DNA of 64,000 nt from CAYVHU01 sp964451415 (GCA_964451415.1 CAYVHU010000007.1:62001-126000); one strand, 5' to 3'. Positions 53,814 through 64,000 are shown, numbered from the stretch's first letter. Numbers and translations are program-made. The notes: generated by a model from the sequence alone, not told the origin.

Positions 53814-54734
53814 ATGAGCACATCGCCGCGTACCGCCATAGTCCTAACAGTTGTCGCCACATTTTTTTGGGGATCGAATTTTGCCGCGGCGAAATTGTCC
53901 CTGACCGGTTTACCGCCATGGACGGCGGCTGCGGAACGTTTCGTGATTGCGGCATTTTGTATTTCGCTGGTTCTTCATTTTAAAACCGGCTTTAAACGCA
54001 ACGTTCTGCGGCAGAACATCGTTGCCTATGCACTCTTGGGCAGTGTCGGCATCGCCGGTTTTAACGGAGCACTTTTCATCGGCTTGCAAACTGCGGATCC
54101 GGTAACGGCGGCTTTGATTATAGCGACGGTGCCTCTTTCTGCAAATTTGTTAGAGGCGGCCCTTGAGCGACGCCTCCCTGGGCGCTGGCGCATTATCGGA
54201 ACAATTGTGAGCCTGATCGGCGTGGCGATGGTGGTCACAAACGGAACGTTTTTCATGGGCGACGGTTTCAAATTTGTCCCCGGGGATTTGATCCTTGGTC
54301 TGGGAAGTCTGGTGTGGGCCGCCTACACCGTGGGGTGTCGTTACTTCGTCAGGGACAGCTCCGCACTGGAAACCACCGCCTGGACGATGATTTCAGGGGC
54401 GATCACCCTTGTCGCCGTAGCGTTTGCAACGGAACAGCCGATGGCCGCCGTTGCGGCGGGAACACTGACCAGCCACCTTTCCACGGTTTATCTGGCGATC
54501 CCGGGCGCTGTGCTGGCGTACCTGTTTTTTGTCATCGCGATATCCGTGCGCGGTCCGGGCCGCACGGCGGTGTTCGGAAACCTCGTCCCGGTGTTTGCGC
54601 TTCTCATTTCCGCCGCACAGGGAAATATTCCCGGCGAAACGCAGGTGTTGGGCGTCGTTGTGACAATCCTGGGCGTGTTGGTCGGGGACGGGATGGTGGT
54701 GAACGTCCTCAAGAAGGCAAGAGCGACGCTGTAA
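53814..54734 (+). CDS. EamA/DMT-family transporter
   Basis: A 306-residue membrane protein with ten predicted helices in two EamA halves (AIVLTVVATFFWGSNFAAAK at the front, LGSLVWAAYTVGCRYF opening the second). These proteins export or import metabolites such as amino acids; the substrate is not deducible. It lies between divergent kdsB and a convergent LysR regulator, which may control it. Confidence 0.9.
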   Translation: MSTSPRTAIVLTVVATFFWGSNFAAAKLSLTGLPPWTAAAERFVIAAFCISLVLHFKTGFKRNVLRQNIVAYALLGSVGIAGFNGALFIGLQTADPVTAALIIATVPLSANLLEAALERRLPGRWRIIGTIVSLIGVAMVVTNGTFFMGDGFKFVPGDLILGLGSLVWAAYTVGCRYFVRDSSALETTAWTMISGAITLVAVAFATEQPMAAVAAGTLTSHLSTVYLAIPGAVLAYLFFVIAISVRGPGRTAVFGNLVPVFALLISAAQGNIPGETQVLGVVVTILGVLVGDGMVVNVLKKARATL

Positions 54735-54807
54735 CCTCAATCAATGAGTCCTGAGCCTAAGGGCTCGCCCGAAAAGTTCGCGGACGACCGGCTTGAATCC
54801 TAACGTA

Positions 54808-55740
54808 CTATAAAATGGCACTCACTTGGCGAACGGGACCTTGCGTCATCCCGGCAAGAACGTCCTGACAAACATCCAGAAAAACGCGTTGATCCCCCGC
54901 GCGGCAGATCAATTCGAACGAAAGCGTGAGCGCCTTGTCGATTGAGGGTTCAAAGCTTCTGAAAACGACGCCCTCCCTTGGAGAAAGAGCCAGTGAGCTT
55001 GAAAGAAACGTCATCCCTTCACCGGCGATTATTTTTGCAAAAAGGGCCTCGCGATAGTTCGGCTTAGAACGAAATTCAGGTCGATAGGAATGTTCCTGAA
55101 AAATACGCTCCGCACGATCATAAAGGGTGGGATTGCATGAGCGCTCGATCCAGAACAAGGGAATATCGGGAAGATCTTGAAAGGTGAGCCGCCCGGTTGG
55201 CAGATCGATATCAGAGCTGATCACTAGCGAAAGAGATTCCGAAAAAAGCGGCTCTGTCTTGAACCCATTGGGAAGATCCCGCTGGGCCACGATAACAGCC
55301 ATATCGAGACGTCCTGAAGCAACCCGGGTCATGAGGCGGCGCGAAGTATCGTATTCTTCATGAACCGAGACGTCGTTTCCCCGCGCGTGCAAGGTCCGTT
55401 CGATCCCGGGAAACAACGCTGGATTCAAGATCTGCGTAAACCCCAGATTAAGCTGCTCTATCGGTTGCTCACCCGCCCGGCGCGCAGCGCAAACGCCTTG
55501 CCGGAGATCGTAAAGAATTTTCCGAGCCTGTTCAGCCAAAACGGCACCTGCCTGCGTCAAATGCACATAATGCGTATTGCGCGTGAACAAGGAAACGCCA
55601 ACAAGATTTTCCAGCGCCTTGATGTGACGTGACAAGGGAGGCTGCGACAAATTCAGACGTTGCGCCGCTTCGCGAAAATTGAGCGTATCGGCGACGGCAA
55701 CCAGACATTCCAATTGCCGCATTGAAGGATTGTGGCTCAC
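54808..55740 (-). CDS. LysR-family transcriptional regulator
   Basis: A 310-residue regulator. The N-terminal helix-turn-helix reads RQLECLVAVADTLNFREAAQ with LSQPPLSRHIKALE, and the rest is the periplasmic-binding-protein-like effector domain. The GTG at 55740 is chosen because AAGGA lies 8 bases upstream; the ATG at 55722 is an alternative. The adjacent EamA transporter converges on it, so the usual divergent LysR-target layout is absent. Confidence 0.93.
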   Translation of the reverse strand: MSHNPSMRQLECLVAVADTLNFREAAQRLNLSQPPLSRHIKALENLVGVSLFTRNTHYVHLTQAGAVLAEQARKILYDLRQGVCAARRAGEQPIEQLNLGFTQILNPALFPGIERTLHARGNDVSVHEEYDTSRRLMTRVASGRLDMAVIVAQRDLPNGFKTEPLFSESLSLVISSDIDLPTGRLTFQDLPDIPLFWIERSCNPTLYDRAERIFQEHSYRPEFRSKPNYREALFAKIIAGEGMTFLSSSLALSPREGVVFRSFEPSIDKALTLSFELICRAGDQRVFLDVCQDVLAGMTQGPVRQVSAIL

Positions 55741-55785
55741 GTTCAATGTCCTTGAGGGTTGGGACTCGTCATCGGAGCCGCTCTT

Positions 55786-56298
55786 TTACGTGTCACCCAT
55801 TTGCGGCGGAACGCTCCAACTCAGCGGCGTCCCTTGGGCTTGCGCATCCATCAACCAGCGGTGCGCGGCGTGATATTTGCGCTTTCGGTTGCGCACGAAC
55901 TCCATGAACACATCGTAACACGGACCGTTCCTGCGCGCGCGCAAATCGCGGATTCCGGCGGCCAGATTTTCGGCGATGTGCGTCTGCGCATTCAGCCAGT
56001 TGGTAATATCTTGTTCAAAAAACAAGGTATCGCAGTGGGCCAGAACAGCGCGCCACTGCTTCGCGCGTTCAAGCTTTGAAGGGATGAAAAAGGGATGATC
56101 GACAAGATACTTGTGTATCGCCCGCCACTTGCGATGGCGCAATTTCACCCTCGCAAAACTCTCATCGCACCGCGATACGACAATGGCTTCTTCCTGTCTC
56201 AGATCCTGGAAAATCCGGGGCCACGCATCTACGAACCCGTTGAATTTTTCGCCGTCCGTGGGATTGCTTGTGCAACTCATACCTTGAATATAGGACAT
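55786..56298 (-). CDS. Hypothetical protein (170 aa)
   Basis: I do not recognise a family. The product is soluble, basic and helical, with aromatic and Arg/His-rich stretches (VKLRHRKWRAIHKYLVDHPF, FVRNRKRKYHAAHRWLMD). Four Cys residues are scattered. It lies 24 bp behind the LpxH-like gene on the same strand and might be co-transcribed. Confidence 0.6.
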   Translation of the reverse strand: MSYIQGMSCTSNPTDGEKFNGFVDAWPRIFQDLRQEEAIVVSRCDESFARVKLRHRKWRAIHKYLVDHPFFIPSKLERAKQWRAVLAHCDTLFFEQDITNWLNAQTHIAENLAAGIRDLRARRNGPCYDVFMEFVRNRKRKYHAAHRWLMDAQAQGTPLSWSVPPQMGDT

Positions 56299-56322
56299 GC
56301 AACGGGAGGATTGAAGCGCAGC

Positions 56323-57177
56323 CTATTCGCCAAGCATGGACAGGGCCGCAAGGTTGGCGTTCGCCGGACCGGGGGTGTTCAGCGAATCGGACTTACCTTG
56401 ATCCTGGGTGGCGAAATCATGCCAACGAACAATTTCCAGATGACCGTTTGCATGCTCCACCAAGGCGGAGCAGCTTTCCACCCAATCGCCGTCGTTACAA
56501 TACAAAACACCGCCGATCTGACGAGTCTCGGGATGATGGATATGGCCGCAAACGATCCCGTCCAGAGCACGTCGGCGCACAATCTCAGAGACCGATTCTT
56601 CATAAGCCGCAATATATTTCACCGCATTTTTGACCTTGTATTTCAAATACGCAGACAAAGACCAATACGGAAACCCCAGCCGTTGGCGGATGCGGTTGTA
56701 CCATTGATTGAGGACCAGGGTGAACATGTACGCGTTGTCGCCGATCATCGCCAGCCACTTGGCATAGCGCACGATGGCATCAAATTCGTCGCCATGGGTG
56801 ATCAGAAGTTTGCGGCCATCCGCAGTTTCGTGAATGACATCACGCAAGACTTCGACGCCACCAAAATGATGGCCAACATAAGCGCGCGCAAACTCGTCGT
56901 GATTGCCGGGCACATAGATGACCCTCGTCCCCTTGCGCACCTTGCGTAAAATTTTCTGTACCACGTCATTGTGCGCCTGGGGCCAGTACCACGAGCGCTT
57001 CAAGCGCCAGCCGTCGATAATGTCCCCGACCAGATAAAGATTGTCCGATTCGTTATAGCGCAAAAAATCGAGCAAAATTCCAGCCTGGCACCCGATGCTG
57101 CCCAAGTGCAGATCGGAAATCCAGATGGTGCGGTACCTTTTCCCTCTCAAGGGTTGGTCTTGTTTTCGTGCGTCCAT
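56323..57177 (-). CDS. UDP-2,3-diacylglucosamine diphosphatase-like metallophosphoesterase
   Basis: A 284-residue calcineurin-type phosphoesterase of the LpxH-like group. Metal-binding motifs are present in order: ISDLHLGSIG, LVGDIIDGW, VPGNHDEFAR, ITHGDEFD and CGHIHHPE. LpxH members hydrolyse UDP-diacylglucosamine to lipid X in lipid A synthesis, but this longer subgroup is less characterised and may have other phospholipid substrates. No lpx genes are adjacent. The ATG at 57177 was chosen; an upstream GTG and TTG are in frame. Confidence 0.85.
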   Translation of the reverse strand: MDARKQDQPLRGKRYRTIWISDLHLGSIGCQAGILLDFLRYNESDNLYLVGDIIDGWRLKRSWYWPQAHNDVVQKILRKVRKGTRVIYVPGNHDEFARAYVGHHFGGVEVLRDVIHETADGRKLLITHGDEFDAIVRYAKWLAMIGDNAYMFTLVLNQWYNRIRQRLGFPYWSLSAYLKYKVKNAVKYIAAYEESVSEIVRRRALDGIVCGHIHHPETRQIGGVLYCNDGDWVESCSALVEHANGHLEIVRWHDFATQDQGKSDSLNTPGPANANLAALSMLGE

Positions 57178-57299
57178 GCCCACCAACGCTCCCCCGCCAT
57201 GGACACGGCGTCCGTGACTGCGATAGCCTCAATATGAACACAATACCTATTACAAATTGATGGCACCCACCCTTGATCTTGATATTTATTATCGACCTT

Positions 57300-57344
57300 T
57301 AGGGGCCAAACTCATTCAAATGATACGCTTTAGTTTGGCCCCTA
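57300..57344. repeat. 45-bp hairpin related to the MITE-like element
   Basis: A perfect 13-bp inverted repeat (57300-57312 and 57332-57344) encloses a 19-base loop that holds the AACTCATTCAAATGA core with the left arm. It matches the left end of the 51.8-kb element at 36 of 41 positions. Read from the first G, it is flanked by TA on both sides. It overlaps the TAG stop of the cytochrome c gene and may serve as its terminator. Confidence 0.7.
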
Positions 57345-57788
57345 ATAAAAGCCGTTGGCGCGTTGCATGGCGCGGACATAGGCGATGATCGCTTGCAGAT
57401 CGCCCGCGCTGACCTGAGGCTGCGCCGGCATGGGGCCAAAGGACCAGTGATGCGGACGCACACCGTTTTTCACGGCCCGTAAAAATGCCCCGTTATCGTG
57501 ATGGGAAGGAACGTAAAAGGCGTTCAGGAACGGCGGTCCCTGATCCGTTCCGCCAGCATTTTTACCGTGACATTGGATGCAGTTGGTGTTGAAAGCGGCC
57601 TCGCCTCGTTTTTCGCTCAAACCCAGTGCGGGCACCATGATTTGCGCCCGCTGTGCGGCCGTGAGGCCCTGCCCCTGGGGCATGGAGGAGCTTGCCCCGG
57701 TTTTCGAAGCGTCGAATTTCGAAACGGTGACCGCAACCCCGGCAACCAAAAAAGCGGCAATCCCGACCATAATGACTTTGGAACTCAT
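57342..57788 (-). CDS. Membrane-anchored monohaem cytochrome c
   Basis: A 148-residue protein with an uncleaved or signal-type hydrophobic N-terminus and a class I cytochrome c domain. The haem site is C70-IQ-C73-H74 and a Met in WSFGPMPAQP is the likely sixth ligand. It carries electrons in the periplasm. The ATG at 57788 has a perfect AAGGAGGT site 4 bases upstream. Its TAG stop is formed with the first bases of the repeat hairpin. It resembles the cytochrome at 62.1 kb in layout but not closely in sequence. Confidence 0.88.
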   Translation of the reverse strand: MSSKVIMVGIAAFLVAGVAVTVSKFDASKTGASSSMPQGQGLTAAQRAQIMVPALGLSEKRGEAAFNTNCIQCHGKNAGGTDQGPPFLNAFYVPSHHDNGAFLRAVKNGVRPHHWSFGPMPAQPQVSAGDLQAIIAYVRAMQRANGFY

Positions 57789-57864
57789 CCCGACCTCCTT
57801 ATTGAAAATTCGGCAGGAGGATGTGCCTTCCCCCAACGGGAAGGTCAAGACCATAAAATACGCT

Positions 57865-58548
57865 TTATGACAGCTTCATCAAAGCCTCGTCCAACGCGTC
57901 GAAATGTTCAATCAATGCTTCACTCCCCAGTTCCTTCACCGGCGTTTTGCTATAACCATGGCTGAGCAGGACGACCGGCAGGCCCGCCGCGTGCGCGGCC
58001 GCAACATCGTTGTGATTGTCGCCGATCATGGCGCACGCGTGAGCGGGTACGTTCATCTTTTCCAACGCCGCCAGAAGATGTCGGGGGTCCGGTTTTTTAA
58101 TACCAGCCAACGTGTCGCCACCGATCACGGCATCGAAATAAACTTTCAAGTTCAATGCCTTGAGGATTTTCAGCGTCGCGCCATAGGGCTTGTTGGTGCA
58201 GATGGAAAGTTTGACGCCTTTGGCCCGCAACCGTTTCAAAGCATCGATTGCCCCACGATAGGGCCTGGTCAGTTCGGCGCTGCGCGGTTCGTAATCTTTG
58301 ATGAAGGCGTTCACATGCCTGCGCAGTTTATCTTCCGGGGGAAGGCTGCCGGTGGCCTCGAAACAACGCTCCACCAGCTTCGGCACACCGTCGCCGATCA
58401 TCATCTGCACCTCTTTCAGGCCGACTTCGCGCCGTCCCAGCGCGTGCAACATACGGTTGGCCGCCCCTTGAATATCCGGCGCGGAATCGATCAACGTACC
58501 GTCCAGATCGAAAATCAGGGCCGTGATCCGCTTAGCGTTAGAACTCAT
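57865..58548 (-). CDS. gph: Phosphoglycolate phosphatase-like HAD hydrolase
   Basis: A 227-residue HAD phosphatase with the catalytic DLDGT (LIFDLDGTLIDSAPD), a Thr in SICTNKPYG, KKPDPRHLL and the acidic GDNHNDVAAAHAAG motif. It has the length and cap type of Gph. It would remove 2-phosphoglycolate from DNA repair or photorespiration-like metabolism. The ATG at 58548 starts directly before the HAD motif; the frame extends much further upstream without homology and opposite glmU. Confidence 0.88.
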   Translation of the reverse strand: MSSNAKRITALIFDLDGTLIDSAPDIQGAANRMLHALGRREVGLKEVQMMIGDGVPKLVERCFEATGSLPPEDKLRRHVNAFIKDYEPRSAELTRPYRGAIDALKRLRAKGVKLSICTNKPYGATLKILKALNLKVYFDAVIGGDTLAGIKKPDPRHLLAALEKMNVPAHACAMIGDNHNDVAAAHAAGLPVVLLSHGYSKTPVKELGSEALIEHFDALDEALMKLS

Positions 58549-58654
58549 GGCTGAAATAATCCGTAGCAATCTTTGTCTTGGCGCAGACCATGGGTTATGG
58601 CACCTTGCGCAACGCATAACAACACCATGGAAATCGTGAGTCGGAACACCCGGA

Positions 58655-60010
58655 ATGTCAAAGCAAAAAACCGCCGCCATCATCCTCGCCGCCGGGCTGG
58701 GTACGCGCATGAAATCCACCCAATCCAAGGTAATGCACCCCCTCGGCGGACGTCCCATGATCAACCATTTGCTCGCCACCCTGGGCAAAATGGAAATCGA
58801 TAAAACCGTGGTGGTGGTCGGCCCGGACATGGCGGATCTGGAAGCCGCCGTGGCACCGCACAAAACGGCCGTGCAACACGAACGCCTTGGCACCGGCGAC
58901 GCGCTCAAAACGGGCATGGCCGCCCTTGAGAGCTGCGACGGCGATATCTTGGTGCTTTATGGTGACACACCCTTGTTGAGCCAGCAGACTTTGAATGCAA
59001 TGCTGGAAGCCAGGCGTACCGGCAAAGGTCCCTTATGCCCGTCCGTCGTGGTGCTGGGGTTTGCGCCCCAGGACCCTGGAACCTACGGTCGCCTGGTGAT
59101 GGATGAAGATGACGGCGAACTGATGGCCATCATCGAAGCCGCCGACGCCTCGCAAGAAGAACTGGCCAACGAACTGTGCAATTCCGGCGTCATGTGCTTC
59201 GACGGCGCGTTGCTGCCGCAGTTTCTGCCGCGCTTGAAAAATGACAACGCCAAGGAAGAATACTACCTGACCGATTGCGTCGCGCTTGCGCGTGAAGACG
59301 GCTTCGGATGCACCGTCGTCTTCGGCGAAGAAGAAGAATTGATCGGCGTGAATTCGCGCAGCGATCTGGCCCAGGTGGAAACCCTGTTTCAAGATGCCTG
59401 TCGCGACCGCGCGATGAAAGGCGGCGCAACACTGTTGGACCCGTCCACGGTCTATTTCAGTTTCGATACCAAAATCGGCCGCGACGTGGTGATCGAACCC
59501 AATGTTCACTTCGGCCCCGGCGTGAACATCGCAGACAACGTGACCATCAAAAGCTTTTGCCATATCGAAGGGGCCTCCATCGCCACCGGCGCAACCGTGG
59601 GACCGTTTGCGCGTTTGCGCCCCGGAACCAGGCTGGCGGAAGACACCAAGGTCGGAAACTTCGTCGAGATCAAAAACACCGACATTAAAGCCGGTGCCAA
59701 AATCAGCCACCTGTCCTATGTCGGCGACGCGAAAGTGGGACAAGGCGCCAACATCGGTGCGGGAACGATCACGTGCAATTACGATGGTTTCGCGAAGCAT
59801 AAAACCGACATCGGCGCGGGGGCCTTCATCGGCTCCAACACCGCGTTGGTGGCACCGCTGAGCATCGGCGAGGGGGCCATCATCGGAGCCGGTTCGACCG
59901 TGACGCGGGATGTTGCGCAAGACGCCATCGTCACCGCGCGAGGGGAACAAAAGGCGCTGGAAAATGCCGCCCCGCGCTATCGCGCCAAAAAAGACATCGC
60001 TAAACAATAG
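58655..60010 (+). CDS. glmU: Bifunctional GlcN-1-P acetyltransferase / GlcNAc-1-P uridylyltransferase
   Basis: A 451-residue enzyme for the last two steps of UDP-GlcNAc synthesis. The N-terminal pyrophosphorylase begins AAIILAAGLGTRMKS, and the C-terminal half is a left-handed beta-helix with hexapeptide repeats (VGPFARLRPGTRLAEDTKVG, GANIGAGTITCNYDG). glmS follows 17 bp later, so both enzymes of the route are co-expressed. Confidence 0.98.
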   Translation: MSKQKTAAIILAAGLGTRMKSTQSKVMHPLGGRPMINHLLATLGKMEIDKTVVVVGPDMADLEAAVAPHKTAVQHERLGTGDALKTGMAALESCDGDILVLYGDTPLLSQQTLNAMLEARRTGKGPLCPSVVVLGFAPQDPGTYGRLVMDEDDGELMAIIEAADASQEELANELCNSGVMCFDGALLPQFLPRLKNDNAKEEYYLTDCVALAREDGFGCTVVFGEEEELIGVNSRSDLAQVETLFQDACRDRAMKGGATLLDPSTVYFSFDTKIGRDVVIEPNVHFGPGVNIADNVTIKSFCHIEGASIATGATVGPFARLRPGTRLAEDTKVGNFVEIKNTDIKAGAKISHLSYVGDAKVGQGANIGAGTITCNYDGFAKHKTDIGAGAFIGSNTALVAPLSIGEGAIIGAGSTVTRDVAQDAIVTARGEQKALENAAPRYRAKKDIAKQ

Positions 60011-60027
60011 AAAGGCTGACTTCGGAC

Positions 60028-61851
<1,824 letters not shown>

Positions 61852-61857
61852 CTTGTT

Positions 61858-62109
61858 ATGTATGGCTTCGTTTACGTTCTGGGAAGCCACGGCGCAGGAG
61901 GACCGCGCACCTACGTGGGTTGGACCCATGATCTGGACGCCCGTCTGGCAGCACACAACGCCGGGCGCGGGGCGAAATCCACACGGGGACGAACCTGGAC
62001 GATTCTATACGCCGAACGTCTGGAAAACCGGCATGCGGCCATGAGCCGCGAATGGCATCTCAAACGCGACCGCGCCTTGCGCAAGGTGCTTCTGACAGGC
62101 GCGTTTTAA
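61858..62109 (+). CDS. Small GIY-YIG-domain protein
   Basis: An 83-residue single-domain GIY-YIG nuclease-like protein. The two signature strands are FVYVLGS and TYVGWT, the basic helix is near DLDARLAAHNAG, and the Arg and Glu positions of the family (REWHLKRDRALR) are present. It belongs to the YhbQ/URI group of unknown cellular role. It starts 6 bp after the glmS stop with no clear ribosome site and ends 7 bp before a convergent cytochrome gene. Confidence 0.88.
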   Translation: MYGFVYVLGSHGAGGPRTYVGWTHDLDARLAAHNAGRGAKSTRGRTWTILYAERLENRHAAMSREWHLKRDRALRKVLLTGAF

Positions 62110-62116
62110 ACCGCGC

Positions 62117-62560
62117 CTACTTGTTGCGACGCGCCTGCGAAGTTTGTGCGCGGATGCTCCAACGGCTTTTGATAAAACTCAGCACCGACCAGATTTCCTC
62201 ATCGGACAGCTTGTCGCCAAACCCCGGCATGCCGCTTTTGAAATCCGCAGGCGCAAGGGCCTGACCGCCCTTTTTGACATAATTGAAAAGCGTTTTGTCG
62301 GAATGGTGCCAAGTATGACCGCTGTCATCGTGCGGCGGTGCCGGGAAGGTCCCGTCGGCCTTCTTGACCCGCCAATTGGGTTGACCTTGCAGGTTTTTGC
62401 CATGACACACCGCGCATTGCACGGCATAAATATTTTCTCCTGCCGCAACGGCTTTGGAGTTGGTGACATCGGCGCTGTTCAGGGTTTTGCCGCATGCGGC
62501 GAGACCGAGAACGGCAAAAACGCTGAGTGCGCCCAAACGAACCGCTGTTTTATCACGCAT
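62117..62560 (-). CDS. Cytochrome c lipoprotein
   Basis: A 147-residue predicted lipoprotein (lipobox LAAC, C23) with a class I cytochrome c domain. The haem site is C49-AV-C52-H53, and the Met of KSGMPGFGDKLSDEEI is the likely sixth ligand. It probably carries electrons at the membrane surface. GAGGGGG lies 5-6 bases before the ATG. Its first codons overlap a 35-codon ORF by 8 bases. Confidence 0.88.
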   Translation of the reverse strand: MRDKTAVRLGALSVFAVLGLAACGKTLNSADVTNSKAVAAGENIYAVQCAVCHGKNLQGQPNWRVKKADGTFPAPPHDDSGHTWHHSDKTLFNYVKKGGQALAPADFKSGMPGFGDKLSDEEIWSVLSFIKSRWSIRAQTSQARRNK

Positions 62561-62660
62561 AAAATCCCCCTCTTCGCATCAAGACGCCCACAAGCTGAAC
62601 GCCGCTGTGCATCGTGTTGCACAGCCTAAGCATTCCACGAGCAGGAAGGTCAATTGCCAT
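62553..62660 (-). CDS. Possible 35-residue protein upstream of the cytochrome c gene
   Basis: A short frame beginning MAIDLPARGMLRLCNTMHSG and ending RRGGFYA has a strong AAGGAG site 8 bases before its ATG. Its TGA overlaps the start of the cytochrome gene (ATGCGTGA). The layout fits a small co-translated protein or a leader that couples translation. It has no recognised family, no membrane span and a single Cys. Confidence 0.5.
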   Translation of the reverse strand: MAIDLPARGMLRLCNTMHSGVQLVGVLMRRGGFYA

Positions 62661-62755
62661 TTGTGATTCTCCTTATACTCTGTGCGGTTAACAGCCGGGT
62701 TTGCAACGTTTATACTGCTCTTTTTTATGATCCTCCCAATCCTGAAAGTTGTCTT

Positions 62756-64000
62756 ATGAATCTTAGCGATGCTCAGCTTTTTCGCCAGCAGGCCTACATC
62801 AACGGAAAGTGGTGCAATGCACACAGCGCCGCGACCTTCGACGTCTTGAACCCCGCAACGGGCGCAAAAATCGGTGTCGTCCCCGACATGGGCGCGGCAG
62901 AAACACGCACCGCCATTGAAGCCGCAGACGCCGCCGGGCCGGCATGGCGCGCCAGAACCGCAAAGGACCGCGCAAATATTTTGAGAAAATGGTTCGATCT
63001 GGTGATGGCGGCGGCGGACGATCTGGCCGTCCTGATGACGCAGGAACAAGGCAAACCCCTGGCCGAAGCGCGCGGCGAAGTGGTCTATGGGGCGGCATTC
63101 ATCGAATGGTATGGCGAGGAAGGTAAGCGACTTTACGGCGAAACTATCCCCAGCCCCGCGCCGGACAAACGCCTTGTGGTGCTAAAACAACCCATCGGGG
63201 TGGTGGCGTCCATCACGCCGTGGAATTTCCCCATCGCCATGATCACGCGCAAATGCGCCCCCGCTTTGGCGGCAGGCTGCACCGTGGTCGCCAAGCCCGC
63301 CGAAGACACCCCTTTTTGCGCACTGGCGTTGGCGGAACTGGCGCACCGCGCCGGCATCCCGGCGGGCGTATTCAACGTGGTCACGGGCGATCCGGTGAAG
63401 ATCGGCGGCGAAATCACCGCCAACCCCACCGTGCGCAAGGTCTCGTTCACAGGCTCGACGGAAGTTGGCAAACTGTTGATGCGTCAATGCGCCGATACGG
63501 TCAAAAAAGTAGCGTTGGAACTGGGCGGAAACGCGCCGTTCATTGTCTTCGATGATGCCGATCTGGATATGGCCGTCGCGGGCGTGATGGCCTCGAAATA
63601 CAGAAACGCCGGCCAGACCTGCGTGTGCGCCAACCGAATCTTCGTTCAAAATGGCGTTTACGACGTCTTCGCCGCCAAAATGGCCGAGGCGCTCTCCGCT
63701 TTGAAAGTCGGTGACGGCCTCAATGACGGCGTAACCCAAGGTCCCCTGATCAATGAAGAAGCCATTGAAAAGGTCGAACGCCTGGTGGCCGAAGCCGTGC
63801 AAAAAGGGGCCAAGGTCATGATCGGCGGCACCCGTCACGAACTAGGCGGAACCTTCTATACGCCCACCATTCTCACCGATGTGACGTCCGAAATGGCGTG
63901 TGCGCAAGAAGAAATTTTCGGCCCCGTGGCGCCTTTATACCGCTTTGACACCGAGACGGACGTGATCGCACAGGCCAACGCCACGCCCTACGGTCTGGCC
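62756..64000 (+). CDS. gabD: Succinate-semialdehyde dehydrogenase, 3' end outside the window
   Basis: The first 415 residues of an NAD(P)-dependent aldehyde dehydrogenase; family members have about 480. Catalytic E255 (VALELGGNAP) and C289 (GQTCVCANR) are present, the latter in the CVC redox pair typical of GabD. EEIFGPVAP is also seen. It would oxidise succinate semialdehyde to succinate in GABA breakdown. It is divergent from the small ORF and cytochrome c. gabT is not visible. Confidence 0.92.
   Translation, partial: MNLSDAQLFRQQAYINGKWCNAHSAATFDVLNPATGAKIGVVPDMGAAETRTAIEAADAAGPAWRARTAKDRANILRKWFDLVMAAADDLAVLMTQEQGKPLAEARGEVVYGAAFIEWYGEEGKRLYGETIPSPAPDKRLVVLKQPIGVVASITPWNFPIAMITRKCAPALAAGCTVVAKPAEDTPFCALALAELAHRAGIPAGVFNVVTGDPVKIGGEITANPTVRKVSFTGSTEVGKLLMRQCADTVKKVALELGGNAPFIVFDDADLDMAVAGVMASKYRNAGQTCVCANRIFVQNGVYDVFAAKMAEALSALKVGDGLNDGVTQGPLINEEAIEKVERLVAEAVQKGAKVMIGGTRHELGGTFYTPTILTDVTSEMACAQEEIFGPVAPLYRFDTETDVIAQANATPYGLA

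Noticed and set aside
58549..58917. A 123-codon N-terminal extension of the gph frame
   Set aside because: It runs antisense into glmU, carries no HAD homology and would put the catalytic motif far inside; the ATG at 58548 fits the family.

Overview
The window looks like chromosomal DNA of a free-living alphaproteobacterium, most likely Rhodospirillales-like. This is inferred from a mid-to-high GC content, Gram-negative envelope genes (kdsB, a UDP-diacylglucosamine hydrolase-like enzyme, lspA, an IalB-family protein, a DUF3035 lipoprotein), a MutL that keeps the endonuclease motif, the argD-argF-hslO order and two Magnetospirillum-style chemoreceptors. No phage, plasmid, CRISPR or defence module is visible. 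The only mobile DNA is a decayed IS3-type transposase fragment, a 147-bp inverted-repeat element (MITE-like) with a shorter relative 5.5 kb away, and an AT-rich membrane-protein gene beside a tRNA.

Layout. 0.1-3.6 kb: a LuxR-type response regulator, a 66-residue small protein, a convergent hybrid histidine kinase and an IS3 remnant. 3.6-8.3 kb (minus): a CoA-transferase and a PepSY / cytochrome b561 / OmpR-type regulator / HAMP-kinase series. 8.5-16.2 kb (minus): a surface module of a 1413-residue autotransporter with about six ~95-residue repeats, a methyltransferase and a lipoprotein hydrolase, plus an IalB-like protein. 16.3-30.4 kb (minus): a dense housekeeping series that transcription reads as rplU, rpmA, obgE, proB, ribF, ileS, lspA, a DUF3035 lipoprotein, two M16 peptidase paralogues, pgi, mutL; ATGA overlaps suggest translational coupling at several joints. 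30.8-32.0 kb: AT-rich orphan membrane protein and tRNA-Gly(CCC). 32.2-36.6 kb (plus): radical SAM enzyme, apaG, folE, trkH, a His-rich nickel permease-like protein. 36.6-41.1 kb (minus): a lipoprotein, then hslO, argF and argD behind a leader with a terminator-like hairpin, and an ABC-2 permease. 41.2-43.3 kb (plus): recX, an MscS channel, an ArsC-family reductase.

43.3-47.1 kb (minus) holds two tandem 574-residue chemoreceptors whose signalling halves share a 347-bp stretch of perfect identity, consistent with gene conversion. It is followed by a second radical SAM gene, a TPR protein with a glycosyltransferase-like C-terminus, a second TPR protein and a cupredoxin-like lipoprotein. 51.8-58.5 kb (mostly minus) holds the MITE-like element, pheA, kdsB, an EamA transporter, a LysR regulator, an LpxH-like phosphoesterase, a cytochrome c and gph. 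The 33-bp terminal repeat of the element encodes the last ten residues and the stop codon of pheA. 58.7-64 kb: glmU-glmS (UDP-GlcNAc supply), a GIY-YIG protein, a cytochrome c lipoprotein preceded by an overlapping 35-codon ORF, and the start of gabD, cut by the window end.

Most of the window is ordinary core genome. The items most worth follow-up are the MITE-like family at 3' gene ends, the argD leader, the composition-mosaic membrane protein, the repeat autotransporter module and the homogenised receptors. All calls come from reading the sequence; no database search was run.
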